NCBI GenBank assembly: GCA_021202495.1 | Contig: JAJQCX010000005.1 | Location: 1 to 7,759 of the forward strand | Direction of reading: 5' to 3' | DNA length: 7,759 nucleotides | DNA from: Clostridia bacterium | GTDB taxonomy: Bacteria; Bacillota; Clostridia; UMGS1883 | Shown: in pieces, positions 1 through 6,600 of the stretch | How positions within the stretch are numbered: the first letter of the stretch is position 1 | Layout of the letters: each line of letters opens with the position of its first letter | Position numbers and translations under genes: made by a program | Notes under the pieces: model-generated | The model's database searches: none | Told to the model about the DNA's origin: nothing | What the model saw: only the letters and a program-made list of their open reading frames with translations

Positions 1-5
1 AGGAC

Positions 6-112
6 TTTAAGCCATCCACGGCTTTGCCGGGCAGCGGCGACGCCGTGCAGATAATACTTTATGTATATCAAACGGCGACAACGAAGAGAGGCGGAGCCGT
101 GGACGGCTTAAA
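6..112. repeat. Long imperfect inverted repeat with internal hairpin
   Basis: Bases 6-28 pair with 90-112 over 23 positions. As RNA there is one A/C mismatch and two G-U wobbles; all other pairs are Watson-Crick. Inside the loop, 31-48 can form a smaller hairpin (GCA, bulged G, CGGC, triloop GAC, GCCG, TGC). No protein-like reading frame fits: the 77-codon frame at 24-257 has no family character and no ribosome binding site. The block could be a palindromic mobile or intergenic repeat, or a structured transcript; the sequence does not decide which. Confidence 0.6.
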
Positions 113-119
113 GCGCGTT

Positions 120-164
120 GGGAACGGCTCCCTCAACCCTTGGGGAAAAGCGGAGTTTGTTCCC
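120..164. repeat. Hairpin-forming inverted repeat
   Basis: GGGAAC at 120-125 is the exact reverse complement of GTTCCC at 159-164. Inside it CTCC (128-131) pairs with GGAG (152-155), and two G-U wobbles join the two helices around a one-base bulge. It lies seven bases after the long inverted repeat and two bases before the next hairpin, so the three look like parts of one structured element. Confidence 0.5.
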
Positions 165-166
165 TT

Positions 167-189
167 GTTCAGCCGCGGAGCGGCTGAAC
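167..189. repeat. Perfect 10-bp hairpin
   Basis: GTTCAGCCGC (167-176) and GCGGCTGAAC (180-189) are perfect reverse complements separated by GGA. The stem is strong, but no T-run follows (the next bases are TGTTACTTC), so it is not a standard intrinsic terminator. A terminator for a gene lying left of the window is not excluded. It more likely belongs to the repeat-like block covering 6-205. Confidence 0.6.
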
Positions 190-195
190 TGTTAC

Positions 196-205
196 TTCAC
201 GTGAA
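196..205. repeat. 10-bp palindrome TTCACGTGAA
   Basis: TTCACGTGAA is a perfect palindrome just after the 167-189 hairpin. It could be the edge of the structured block or a protein-binding site; nothing else supports either. From 206 to 289 I see only AT-rich spacer with no gene, hairpin or recognisable promoter. Confidence 0.35.
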
Positions 206-289
206 TTGCCAAAGTAAATACAGGCGATTTGACCGCAATGTTAGACATTTTATTTAGGATGTTAAGGATATAGGAGAAATTTGTTAAAA

Positions 290-316
290 TTAGCACTCAG
301 GGGTTGACAGTGCTGA
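290..316 (+). promoter_or_regulatory. CIRCE-like operator (HrcA binding site) of clpB
   Basis: The left arm TTAGCACTC (290-298) matches the CIRCE consensus in all nine bases. After exactly nine bases the right arm CAGTGCTGA (308-316) matches GAGTGCTAA at seven of nine. CIRCE is the operator of the heat-shock repressor HrcA, classically found before groESL and dnaK operons. Here it overlaps the -35 box (304-309), so bound HrcA should block RNA polymerase. No CtsR heptad (GGTCAAA) is seen upstream of clpB, although CtsR is the usual regulator of clpB in many Firmicutes. HrcA control is inferred from the site alone. Confidence 0.8.
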
Positions 317-332
317 TAATACGTGCTATAAT
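304..332 (+). promoter_or_regulatory. Consensus sigma-A promoter of clpB
   Basis: TTGACA (304-309) and TATAAT (327-332) are both perfect and separated by 17 bases. Transcription should start near 338-341, giving a leader of about 45 bases before the clpB ATG. A promoter this strong under a CIRCE-like operator fits a gene held down in normal growth and released by heat or protein-folding stress. Confidence 0.9.
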
Positions 333-371
333 TAGGCTGTACGTTAAAGGAAAGGATATACTTTGAGGAAT

Positions 372-376
372 GGGGG
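372..376 (+). promoter_or_regulatory. Ribosome binding site deciding the clpB start
   Basis: GGGGG lies seven bases before ATG 384 and can pair with CCUCC of 16S rRNA with one G-U wobble. A competing in-frame TTG at 363 has AAAGGA (351-356) before it and would add seven residues. ATG 384 is preferred because MNINKFTQ is the usual ClpB N-terminus. Confidence 0.6.
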
Positions 377-383
377 TTTGTAT

Positions 384-2972
384 ATGAACATAAATAAATT
401 TACGCAAAAGTCGATTGAGGCTGTGCAGCAGTGCGAAAAGCTGGGGTATGAATACGGAAATCAGCAGCTTGAACAGGCGCATTTGTTTTACAGTCTGCTT
501 TCGATTGAGGACAGCTTGATTTTAAAGCTCTTAACCAAGATGGGCGCGGACAGGGACGCGCTGCTGAGCGATGCGGAAAAAAGCGTTGCGGCGCTGCCAA
601 AGGTGAGCGGCGGAAGTCAGGTTTATGTCGGAAACGATTTGAACAAGGTGTTGATCAACGCGGAGGACGAATCGAAGGCGATGGGCGACGAATACGTCTC
701 GGTGGAGCACATCTTTTTGGCGATGATAAAATACGCCGACAGTAAGATGAAGGAGCTTTTTAAAAAATACGACATTAACAGAAATTCGTTTTTGCAGGCG
801 CTGTCGAGTGTGCGCGGAAATCAGAGAGTTGTGTCCGACAATCCGGAGGCGACGTATGACACGCTCGAAAAATACGGGCAGGACTTGACGGAGATGGCAA
901 AGGCGCAGAAGCTTGACCCTGTGATAGGGCGCGACAGCGAGATAAGAAACGTGATAAGAATACTCTCGCGAAAGACGAAAAACAATCCGTGTCTTATCGG
1001 CGAGCCGGGCGTCGGCAAAACGGCGGTCGTCGAGGGGTTGGCGCAGAGAATTGTGCGCGGAGACGTGCCGGAGAGCCTCAAGGGAAGGAAGCTCTTTTCG
1101 CTCGACATGAGCGCTCTTATTGCGGGCGCGAAATACAGAGGCGAATTTGAGGAAAGATTGAAGGCTGTGCTTGAAGAGGTTAAAAAGAGCGAAGGGCAGA
1201 TAATTCTTTTTATCGACGAGCTGCATACGATTGTCGGTGCGGGAAAAACGGAGGGCTCAACCGACGCGGGCAACATATTAAAGCCGATGCTGGCGCGCGG
1301 CGAGCTGCACTGCATAGGCGCGACGACGCTCGACGAATACAGAAAATACATCGAAAAGGACGCGGCGCTGGAGAGGCGTTTTCAGCCGGTGACGGTAGAC
1401 CAGCCGACGGTGGAGGACACAATCTCGATTTTGCGCGGAATTAAGGAACGTTACGAGGTATTCCACGGGGTGAAGATAAACGACTCGGCGCTCGTTGCGG
1501 CGGCTGTTTTGTCGGACAGATATATTTCCGACAGATTTTTGCCCGACAAGGCGATTGACCTCGTTGACGAAGCATGCGCGCTGATAAAGACGGAAATGGA
1601 TTCCATGCCGGCGGAAATGGACGAACTCTCGCGCAGAATTATGCAGATGGAGATTGAGGAGACGGCGTTAAAGAAGGAAACCGACCGGCTGAGCCAAGAG
1701 CGACTTGAGGATTTGCGGAAAAACTTAGCGGAGCTGCATGACGAATTTGCGGCGAAAAAGGCGCAGTGGGAAAATGAAAAGACCGCGGCGGACAAACTTT
1801 CGGCGCTGCGTGAGGAAATTGAGCAGGTGAACCGCGACATTGAGAGCGCACAGCAGAGATATGACTTGAACAAGGCGGCGGAGCTGCAGTACGGCAGGCT
1901 GCCGCAGCTGCAAAAGGAGCTTACAGAGGAAGAAGAAAAGGTTAGAAGCCGCGATTTCAGCCTTGTACACGAGAGCGTGACGGATGAGGAAATCGCGCGG
2001 ATTGTCTCTCGGTGGACGGGCATTCCGGTGAGCAAGCTAAACGAGAGCGAGAAAAGCAAGATTTTGTCGCTGGCGGATACGCTCCACAAGAGAGTTGTTG
2101 GGCAGGACGAGGCAGTGGAAAAGGTGACGGAGGCAATATTGCGCTCGAAGGCGGGGATAAAAGACCCGACAAAGCCGATAGGTTCGTTCCTCTTTTTAGG
2201 CCCTACGGGCGTGGGCAAGACGGAGCTTGCGAAGGCTTTGGCGGAAGCGCTTTTTGACGATGAGAACAACATGGTACGCATCGATATGAGCGAATACATG
2301 GAAAAGCACTCTGTTTCAAGGCTGATAGGCGCACCTCCGGGATATGTGGGCTACGACGAGGGCGGACAGCTGACCGAGGCTGTGCGCCGCAAGCCGTACA
2401 GCGTCGTGCTGTTTGACGAGGCGGAAAAGGCGCACCCTGACGTTTTCAATGTTTTGTTACAGGTTTTGGACGACGGGCGGATAACCGATTCCGCGGGGAG
2501 AACGGTCGATTTCAAGAACACGATTCTGATCATGACGTCAAACATCGGCTCGCAGTATCTGCTTGAAGGGATTGACGAGGACGGAGCAATTCGCCCCGAG
2601 GCGGCGGAGGCGGTGCAAAATGAACTGCGTGCGCAGTTCAGACCCGAATTTTTGAACCGCTTGGACGAAACGATAATGTTTAAGCCGTTGACGAAGGGCG
2701 ACATCGGGCACATAACGGATTTGATGGTCGAGGATATAAATAAGCGGCTTGCCGACAGGGAAATTGCGGTAAGGCTGACGGAGGAAGCAAAGGACTTCAT
2801 TGCCGAAAACGGCTACGACCCCGTTTACGGTGCGCGTCCGCTGAGAAGATATTTGCAGAAGAACGTGGAAACGATGGCGGCAAGAATTATTCTCGAGGGC
2901 AAGGTGAGCGAAGGAGAGACGATTGTGATTGACGAGGACGGCGGAGGGTTGACGTCGTATATTGAAAATTGA
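384..2972 (+). CDS. clpB: ATP-dependent protein disaggregase ClpB
   Basis: Hsp100 AAA+ chaperone of the cytoplasm. With DnaK/DnaJ/GrpE it extracts polypeptides from aggregates and threads them through a hexameric pore. It has 862 residues, close to E. coli ClpB (857), and looks intact. The Clp N-domain covers about 1-145. NBD1 has Walker A GEPGVGKT (206-213, Lys212), Walker B D278-E279, arginine pair R331-R332 and pore-loop Tyr251. The coiled-coil middle domain that marks ClpB, unlike ClpC or ClpA, spans about 400-525. NBD2 has Walker A GPTGVGKT (606-613, Lys612), Walker B D678-E679, pore-loop Tyr654, an arginine at about 759 in LNRLDE and sensor-2 GARPLRR (816-822). I see no ClpP-docking loop, as expected for a non-proteolytic ClpB. 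It is monocistronic: its own CIRCE-controlled promoter precedes it and a strong terminator follows. Codons are GC-rich, unlike the downstream pair. The family call is essentially certain. Confidence 0.98.
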   Translation: MNINKFTQKSIEAVQQCEKLGYEYGNQQLEQAHLFYSLLSIEDSLILKLLTKMGADRDALLSDAEKSVAALPKVSGGSQVYVGNDLNKVLINAEDESKAMGDEYVSVEHIFLAMIKYADSKMKELFKKYDINRNSFLQALSSVRGNQRVVSDNPEATYDTLEKYGQDLTEMAKAQKLDPVIGRDSEIRNVIRILSRKTKNNPCLIGEPGVGKTAVVEGLAQRIVRGDVPESLKGRKLFSLDMSALIAGAKYRGEFEERLKAVLEEVKKSEGQIILFIDELHTIVGAGKTEGSTDAGNILKPMLARGELHCIGATTLDEYRKYIEKDAALERRFQPVTVDQPTVEDTISILRGIKERYEVFHGVKINDSALVAAAVLSDRYISDRFLPDKAIDLVDEACALIKTEMDSMPAEMDELSRRIMQMEIEETALKKETDRLSQERLEDLRKNLAELHDEFAAKKAQWENEKTAADKLSALREEIEQVNRDIESAQQRYDLNKAAELQYGRLPQLQKELTEEEEKVRSRDFSLVHESVTDEEIARIVSRWTGIPVSKLNESEKSKILSLADTLHKRVVGQDEAVEKVTEAILRSKAGIKDPTKPIGSFLFLGPTGVGKTELAKALAEALFDDENNMVRIDMSEYMEKHSVSRLIGAPPGYVGYDEGGQLTEAVRRKPYSVVLFDEAEKAHPDVFNVLLQVLDDGRITDSAGRTVDFKNTILIMTSNIGSQYLLEGIDEDGAIRPEAAEAVQNELRAQFRPEFLNRLDETIMFKPLTKGDIGHITDLMVEDINKRLADREIAVRLTEEAKDFIAENGYDPVYGARPLRRYLQKNVETMAARIILEGKVSEGETIVIDEDGGGLTSYIEN

Positions 2973-2974
2973 GG

Positions 2975-3016
2975 AAAGCAAATTCGGAGAACAAAAAATC
3001 TCCGAATTTGCTTTTT
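2975..3016 (+). terminator. Intrinsic terminator of clpB
   Basis: A perfect 16-bp stem (2975-2990 with 2999-3014) encloses the loop ACAAAAAA and runs into TTTTT (3012-3016). It begins two bases after the clpB stop codon. It should end the heat-shock transcript and separate clpB from the genes that follow. Confidence 0.95.
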
Positions 3017-3077
3017 ATACTAAAATTCTATCAAAATGCTTGCTGAAAAGGACCGGATAACCTAAACGAGAATGAAT

Positions 3078-3098
3078 AAATTTTGCTGCGCAAAATTT
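3078..3098. repeat. Perfect 9-bp hairpin with alternative partner
   Basis: AAATTTTGC (3078-3086) and GCAAAATTT (3090-3098) are perfect reverse complements around TGC. The overlapping GCTGCGC (3085-3091) also pairs perfectly with GCGCAGC (3107-3113), so two mutually exclusive folds exist. No T-run follows. It may be a small intergenic repeat; no promoter places it in a known transcript. Confidence 0.5.
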
Positions 3099-3154
3099 GA
3101 ATTGACGCGCAGCTCGTGCGGAAAGGGCGGAGCAAGATGCGCGCTGCAACCAAG

Positions 3155-3184
3155 TCGGCAAAAAAAACAGGTTTTTTGGCTGAA
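3155..3184. repeat. Imperfect A-tract/T-tract hairpin
   Basis: TCGGC plus eight A (3155-3167) can pair with GTTTTTTGGCTGA (3171-3183) with one wobble and one mismatch or bulge. The T-run lies inside the stem and is followed by GGC, so terminator activity is doubtful on the + strand. The mirror-image A-tract gives a possible weak terminator on the - strand, but no - strand gene is seen that would need one. Confidence 0.3.
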
Positions 3185-3293
3185 TAACAGTATTATATGA
3201 GCAAACCCTTTTGCGATTTAATTTTGCATTTGATTTGACAATGCAAGGGAATTTGTGAAGCTGTTGAAAAACGCCGTGAATTGTCGGATGAGA

Positions 3294-3322
3294 TTGACAA
3301 AATTAATACGGAAGTGTATAAT
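3294..3322 (+). promoter_or_regulatory. Consensus promoter of the two-gene unit
   Basis: TTGACA (3294-3299), a 17-base spacer and TATAAT (3317-3322) make a perfect sigma-A promoter. Transcription should start near 3329-3331, leaving a leader of about 87 bases before ATG 3417. No operator-like palindrome overlaps it, so the unit may be transcribed constitutively and controlled by ligand binding instead; that last point is inference. Confidence 0.8.
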
Positions 3323-3403
3323 TTATTTAAGGAATATAGGAGTAAAATTGTCGTTATGACGTGTGATTGTGAGGCAATTGCAAAAAAGATTATCATGTGG
3401 TGC

Positions 3404-3408
3404 GGAGG
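3404..3408 (+). promoter_or_regulatory. Ribosome binding site fixing the start at 3417
   Basis: GGAGG lies eight bases before ATG 3417. It settles the start against the upstream in-frame GTG 3363, which would add 18 residues of non-membrane sequence and has no Shine-Dalgarno at a proper distance (AGGAG at 3338-3342 is 20 bases away). Confidence 0.8.
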
Positions 3409-3416
3409 GAAAATGT

Positions 3417-3698
3417 ATGGACAAGTTTTTTGGAAATTTCATTTTACCATTGTCGTTTGGGGCAAAGCGGCGATTGCTGAGAGCAGTTATTTTTTTCGGG
3501 TTTGCTTTGACAGGCGTAATCATCGATGTTTTGTTTTTTCGTGAAAACTTGGATTTTTCTCTTGTCGAAGAGGCTGCTCTTCTCCCCAAGGTGTTAATCA
3601 TCTTCATATTGTCATTTGTGCCAACCAAAGTCATAATGTTTTTATATATGAAACGGAAGCTGTACAAGCCTTTGCGCGATGAGGGGGACAAAAAATGA
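3417..3698 (+). CDS. Small protein with two membrane helices, partner of the STAND protein
   Basis: A 93-residue protein of no family I recognise. Two hydrophobic segments, about residues 23-41 and 58-78, are separated by a short acidic loop (RENLDFSLVEEAALL). Basic clusters KRR (17-19) and KRKLYKPLR (79-87) flank them, so the positive-inside rule puts both ends in the cytoplasm and the loop outside. There is no cleavable signal peptide or catalytic motif. Its TGA overlaps the ATG of the next gene (ATGA, 3695-3698), which implies translational coupling and joint function. Small multi-helix membrane proteins serve as membrane-disrupting effectors in several bacterial defence systems; alternatively it could anchor or restrain the large protein. 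Both roles are inference. Codon use is AT-rich like its neighbour and unlike clpB. Confidence 0.85.
   Translation: MDKFFGNFILPLSFGAKRRLLRAVIFFGFALTGVIIDVLFFRENLDFSLVEEAALLPKVLIIFILSFVPTKVIMFLYMKRKLYKPLRDEGDKK
3681..3698 (+). promoter_or_regulatory. Ribosome binding site and ATGA coupling junction
   Basis: GAGGGGG (3681-3687) inside the end of the small gene lies seven bases before ATG 3695. The ATG shares four bases with the TGA of the upstream gene. Ribosomes finishing the membrane protein can restart directly on the large protein, which should tie their amounts together. Confidence 0.8.
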
Positions 3699-6600
3699 GG
3701 AAACGGATTATCAGGGTGTTTTTAAGCTCGGTTTTTATGGAATTTGAGGACGAGCGGAATAATTTGACCTTAAATATATTTCCTCGTATTAAAAAATATT
3801 GCAATGAAAGAGGATTTTCGTTTCAATTGATTGATTTGCGTTGGGGCATATCCGAAAAAGACGGTCTTGATAACAGGACTGTCGATATTTGTCTTAAAGA
3901 AATCGAAAGGTGCCGGGAGCTTTCTCCGCGTCCTAATTTTATTGTAATGTACGGAAATCGTTACGGTTGGAGACCGTTGCCGTCGCATATCGAAAAAGAA
4001 GAATATGAATTAATTACGGAAAACGCGTCCGCCGAAGAACGAAATTTGTCGGAGCGTTGGTATCGGCTTGATAATAACGCGAAAAATCCTTTATACATAT
4101 TGCAGCCGAGAACCGGAGACTATTTAGCACCTGAAAAATGGAGTGCGGAGGAAAGTAAGCTAAGTTCATATTTGTTTAAATCAGCTAAAGAAAAATTAGA
4201 TAAAAATGACGTAAGATTGCATAAGTATGGGGCATCCGCCACAGAGTTGGAAATTTATAAAGGATTGTTGGATCCGTCGGATGCCAAAGAGCATGCCTTG
4301 GTCTTGTTTAAGAATTATGACAAAGAGCATCCCTACTTGGGAAATGACAGCCGAAGTGATTTGGAAGCTTCCGAAAGGTTAAAGGATAAGATTAGAACAA
4401 GCGGATTGGCGCCCGAAAATATTTATGAATATATATCGGGGGAAGTCGGCTATGAACAAAAGGTGTTGGAATTTCTTGAACAGGTTATTGATAAAGAAAT
4501 TTTAAATCTCAACAGATTGGAACAATGGGAAGAGGCTTTGTCTGTTCTGGAAGGAGAATTGGAAACTGTTGAAAAAAACTATTTGAGCGACGATGAATTG
4601 CTCTCGGAATTTGACGGTTTTCTTGCCGAAAATAACGGCAGAGTTGTATTATGTGAAGGAAAGTCGGGAGTAGGGAAAAGTTACTTTTTGAAATACTGGT
4701 ATAAAAATCATATAAATCGGGCTGCGGCATTCTTTACGGATATATATCCGTATACCCGCAGCATACTGAATGCTTTCGGGTTTTGCTTTAAATGCCTCCG
4801 GAAAAACGGAATCCTTGTTTTGGAGGACGGAGATGATCCGGAATGCTTGCCCGGCTATAAAGAGAGCCGGGATCGGCTGATAAAATATTTCGGACAAATA
4901 CAAAAAGATAAGGAAGTTGTTTTTGTCATTGATTGCGTTGAGGATATTTCCGATTGGGCGAAACTTCCGTTCAATATTTTCAATGAATTGCCGTTGCCGG
5001 GCAATGTGACGGTAATTATCTGCTGCCGCGGCAGAAAGTCGCTGGGACCGGATAATAAATTTGTCGGCAAGTCGTTTGTTATAAGTCCGATAAAACGCGA
5101 GGATTCCGTGGAAATTCTGCGGCAAAAGCTGCTTGGAAAAGGACGTTTATTAACAGATACTCAATGGACAAGATTGTATGATTTTTTGCCCTCATCCTGC
5201 ACAAGGCTGTATTTGCAAATTTTGTCGAGATATTGCGAAAAGTGGACGAGTGAAGATGATTATATGCCGATTCTTGCGGAAGAAACACTTGCTTCGCAAG
5301 ATTCCGTTATCCGCGCATGGCTTTCGCAGTTTGGCGCTCGCAAATACCCGCTTTTACACCGTAATACATTAGCATATCTTGCTTTTTCGAAAGACGGATT
5401 GACGGAAAACGAAATTCTCGATTTATTGACCCGTGATAAAGAGGTAGTGTCGGAAATTATAGATGAAACAACAAAAACAAGCCGCGTCAACTGGCAATGG
5501 GATCGGAGAGTCAGTATTCCGCCGGTTTTATGGGCAAACGTGTACTATGAAATAAAAGAAAACATAACTGAAATATTCCAACGGGAAAATCTTTTGATAA
5601 ACTTTCGTCACAGCGCTTTTTCGGAACAAGTTTGTTTTATGCTGACTGAAGAAGAAAAAGAAAAAATCCTGCTGCACATGCGTTCTTATTTTGAGGGTAA
5701 TGAATGGTACCATACAAATTCGGATGGTGAAATACAGGCAAATTTGCGAAAAGTTCGAGAGCTTTACAATTTGAATTATTTGCTGCAAGATGAAAAGGGA
5801 TTAAAAAATTTGTTGGAAAATCCTATGTATGCAGATTGCAGTATCAGGCTTGGCATGTATGCCGATGTTGTTGCGCAATTATTTGATTTTGTTCCCGTTT
5901 CCGATAAGATAGAGAAAATATGGGCGCTGCTGTGTCAGAAAAGTATTTTCATCCAAACCTTTTGCGATTGCTATATGCAGCTTGCGGCAGAAGCGGGAAT
6001 CGAAGATGCACGTATATTGGAAAAAATAGGAGGGAAATACTTTTTTGAAACAAATATATCAGCGGACAATGTTTTTACAATGTCAATTCCCGGTGCGGAG
6101 TTCGCCGTCAACGACGAGGGTATTTTGGCTGTTTTAACCGGAGGAACGATTTGGCTTTATGACATGCGAAAGCATATTGCGCTCGATATTTTTTGTCATG
6201 TGGGATCGGATATGGGGACTCTTTATTGGAAGGGGAATTTGTTGACTTTCAGGGGCGAATATGTACGGATACGGTATCTTTTCGGAGGAAAACAGCTGAG
6301 GGAAATATCCCGTGAGGACTGCGTCTCGCAGACACTTTTGGCGAGATGTGATAAAAAATTAAAGGGCGCCGATTGGGACGAGGTTAAATATTTTTGCGAA
6401 CCGAATCTTTATGAAAAGCAGCTGCATTATTTTGACGGTACAAAAATAAAACATGTGGTTGCCCCGCCTTTAAACATACGCCGCCATTTATTGATGAAAA
6501 ATTACAATTCCATACTTGCCGTTGCAGAGGACGGTGTTGAATTGACAGTTTACGATTTGGAAAGAAAATTGTGTTTGCTTAAATATGATTTCTTGATGAT

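Larger units (their letters stand above)
3018..3293. other. Intergenic region between clpB and the two-gene unit
   Basis: No gene is supported here. The stretch holds a palindromic hairpin (3078-3098), an imperfect A/T-tract hairpin (about 3155-3184) and the left part of a decayed-looking reading frame (from 3239). A 42-codon frame opens at ATG 3072 and stops at 3200, but it has no good ribosome binding site and its residues lie mostly over the hairpin sequences, so it is not called as a gene. TTGACA at 3235-3240 has no matching -10 box. Confidence 0.6.
3239..3416 (+). pseudogene. Possible gene remnant with protein-like composition
   Basis: One frame reads about 60 protein-like residues, including AVEKRRELSDEIDKINTEVY and then NLFKEYRSKI, a charged helix-like pattern unlike the surrounding intergenic sequence. 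It opens after a TGA at 3236-3238. It has no ATG before 3356, only TTG 3281 without a ribosome binding site. After 3417 it runs out of frame under the next gene until 3544. A perfect promoter lies inside it. These facts suggest a decayed fragment rather than a working gene. I recognise no family, and chance composition is possible. Confidence 0.25.

Noticed and set aside
24..257. 77-codon open frame on the + strand near the left edge
   Set aside because: It runs through the inverted-repeat block, has no ribosome binding site and no protein-family character.
363..383. TTG start of clpB adding seven residues
   Set aside because: AAAGGA is well placed for it, but the ClpB family starts at MNINKFTQ and the site before ATG 384 is usable.
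1451..2299. Long open frames on the - strand inside clpB (up to 282 codons, also 531-1226 and 2351-2800)
   Set aside because: They are antisense to a certain gene; Ser/Leu/Arg-rich low-complexity translations are what GC-rich coding strands produce on their complement.
3072..3200. 42-codon frame starting MNKFCCAKFELT
   Set aside because: No adequate Shine-Dalgarno, Cys- and Gly-rich random-looking residues, and it lies over hairpin sequences that explain its composition better.
3235..3263. TTGACA at 3235-3240 as a promoter
   Set aside because: No TATAAT-like box at 16-18 bases; the perfect promoter at 3294-3322 is a better candidate.
3363..3416. Upstream GTG start extending the membrane protein by 18 residues
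   Set aside because: No ribosome binding site at a proper distance, while GGAGG sits eight bases before ATG 3417.
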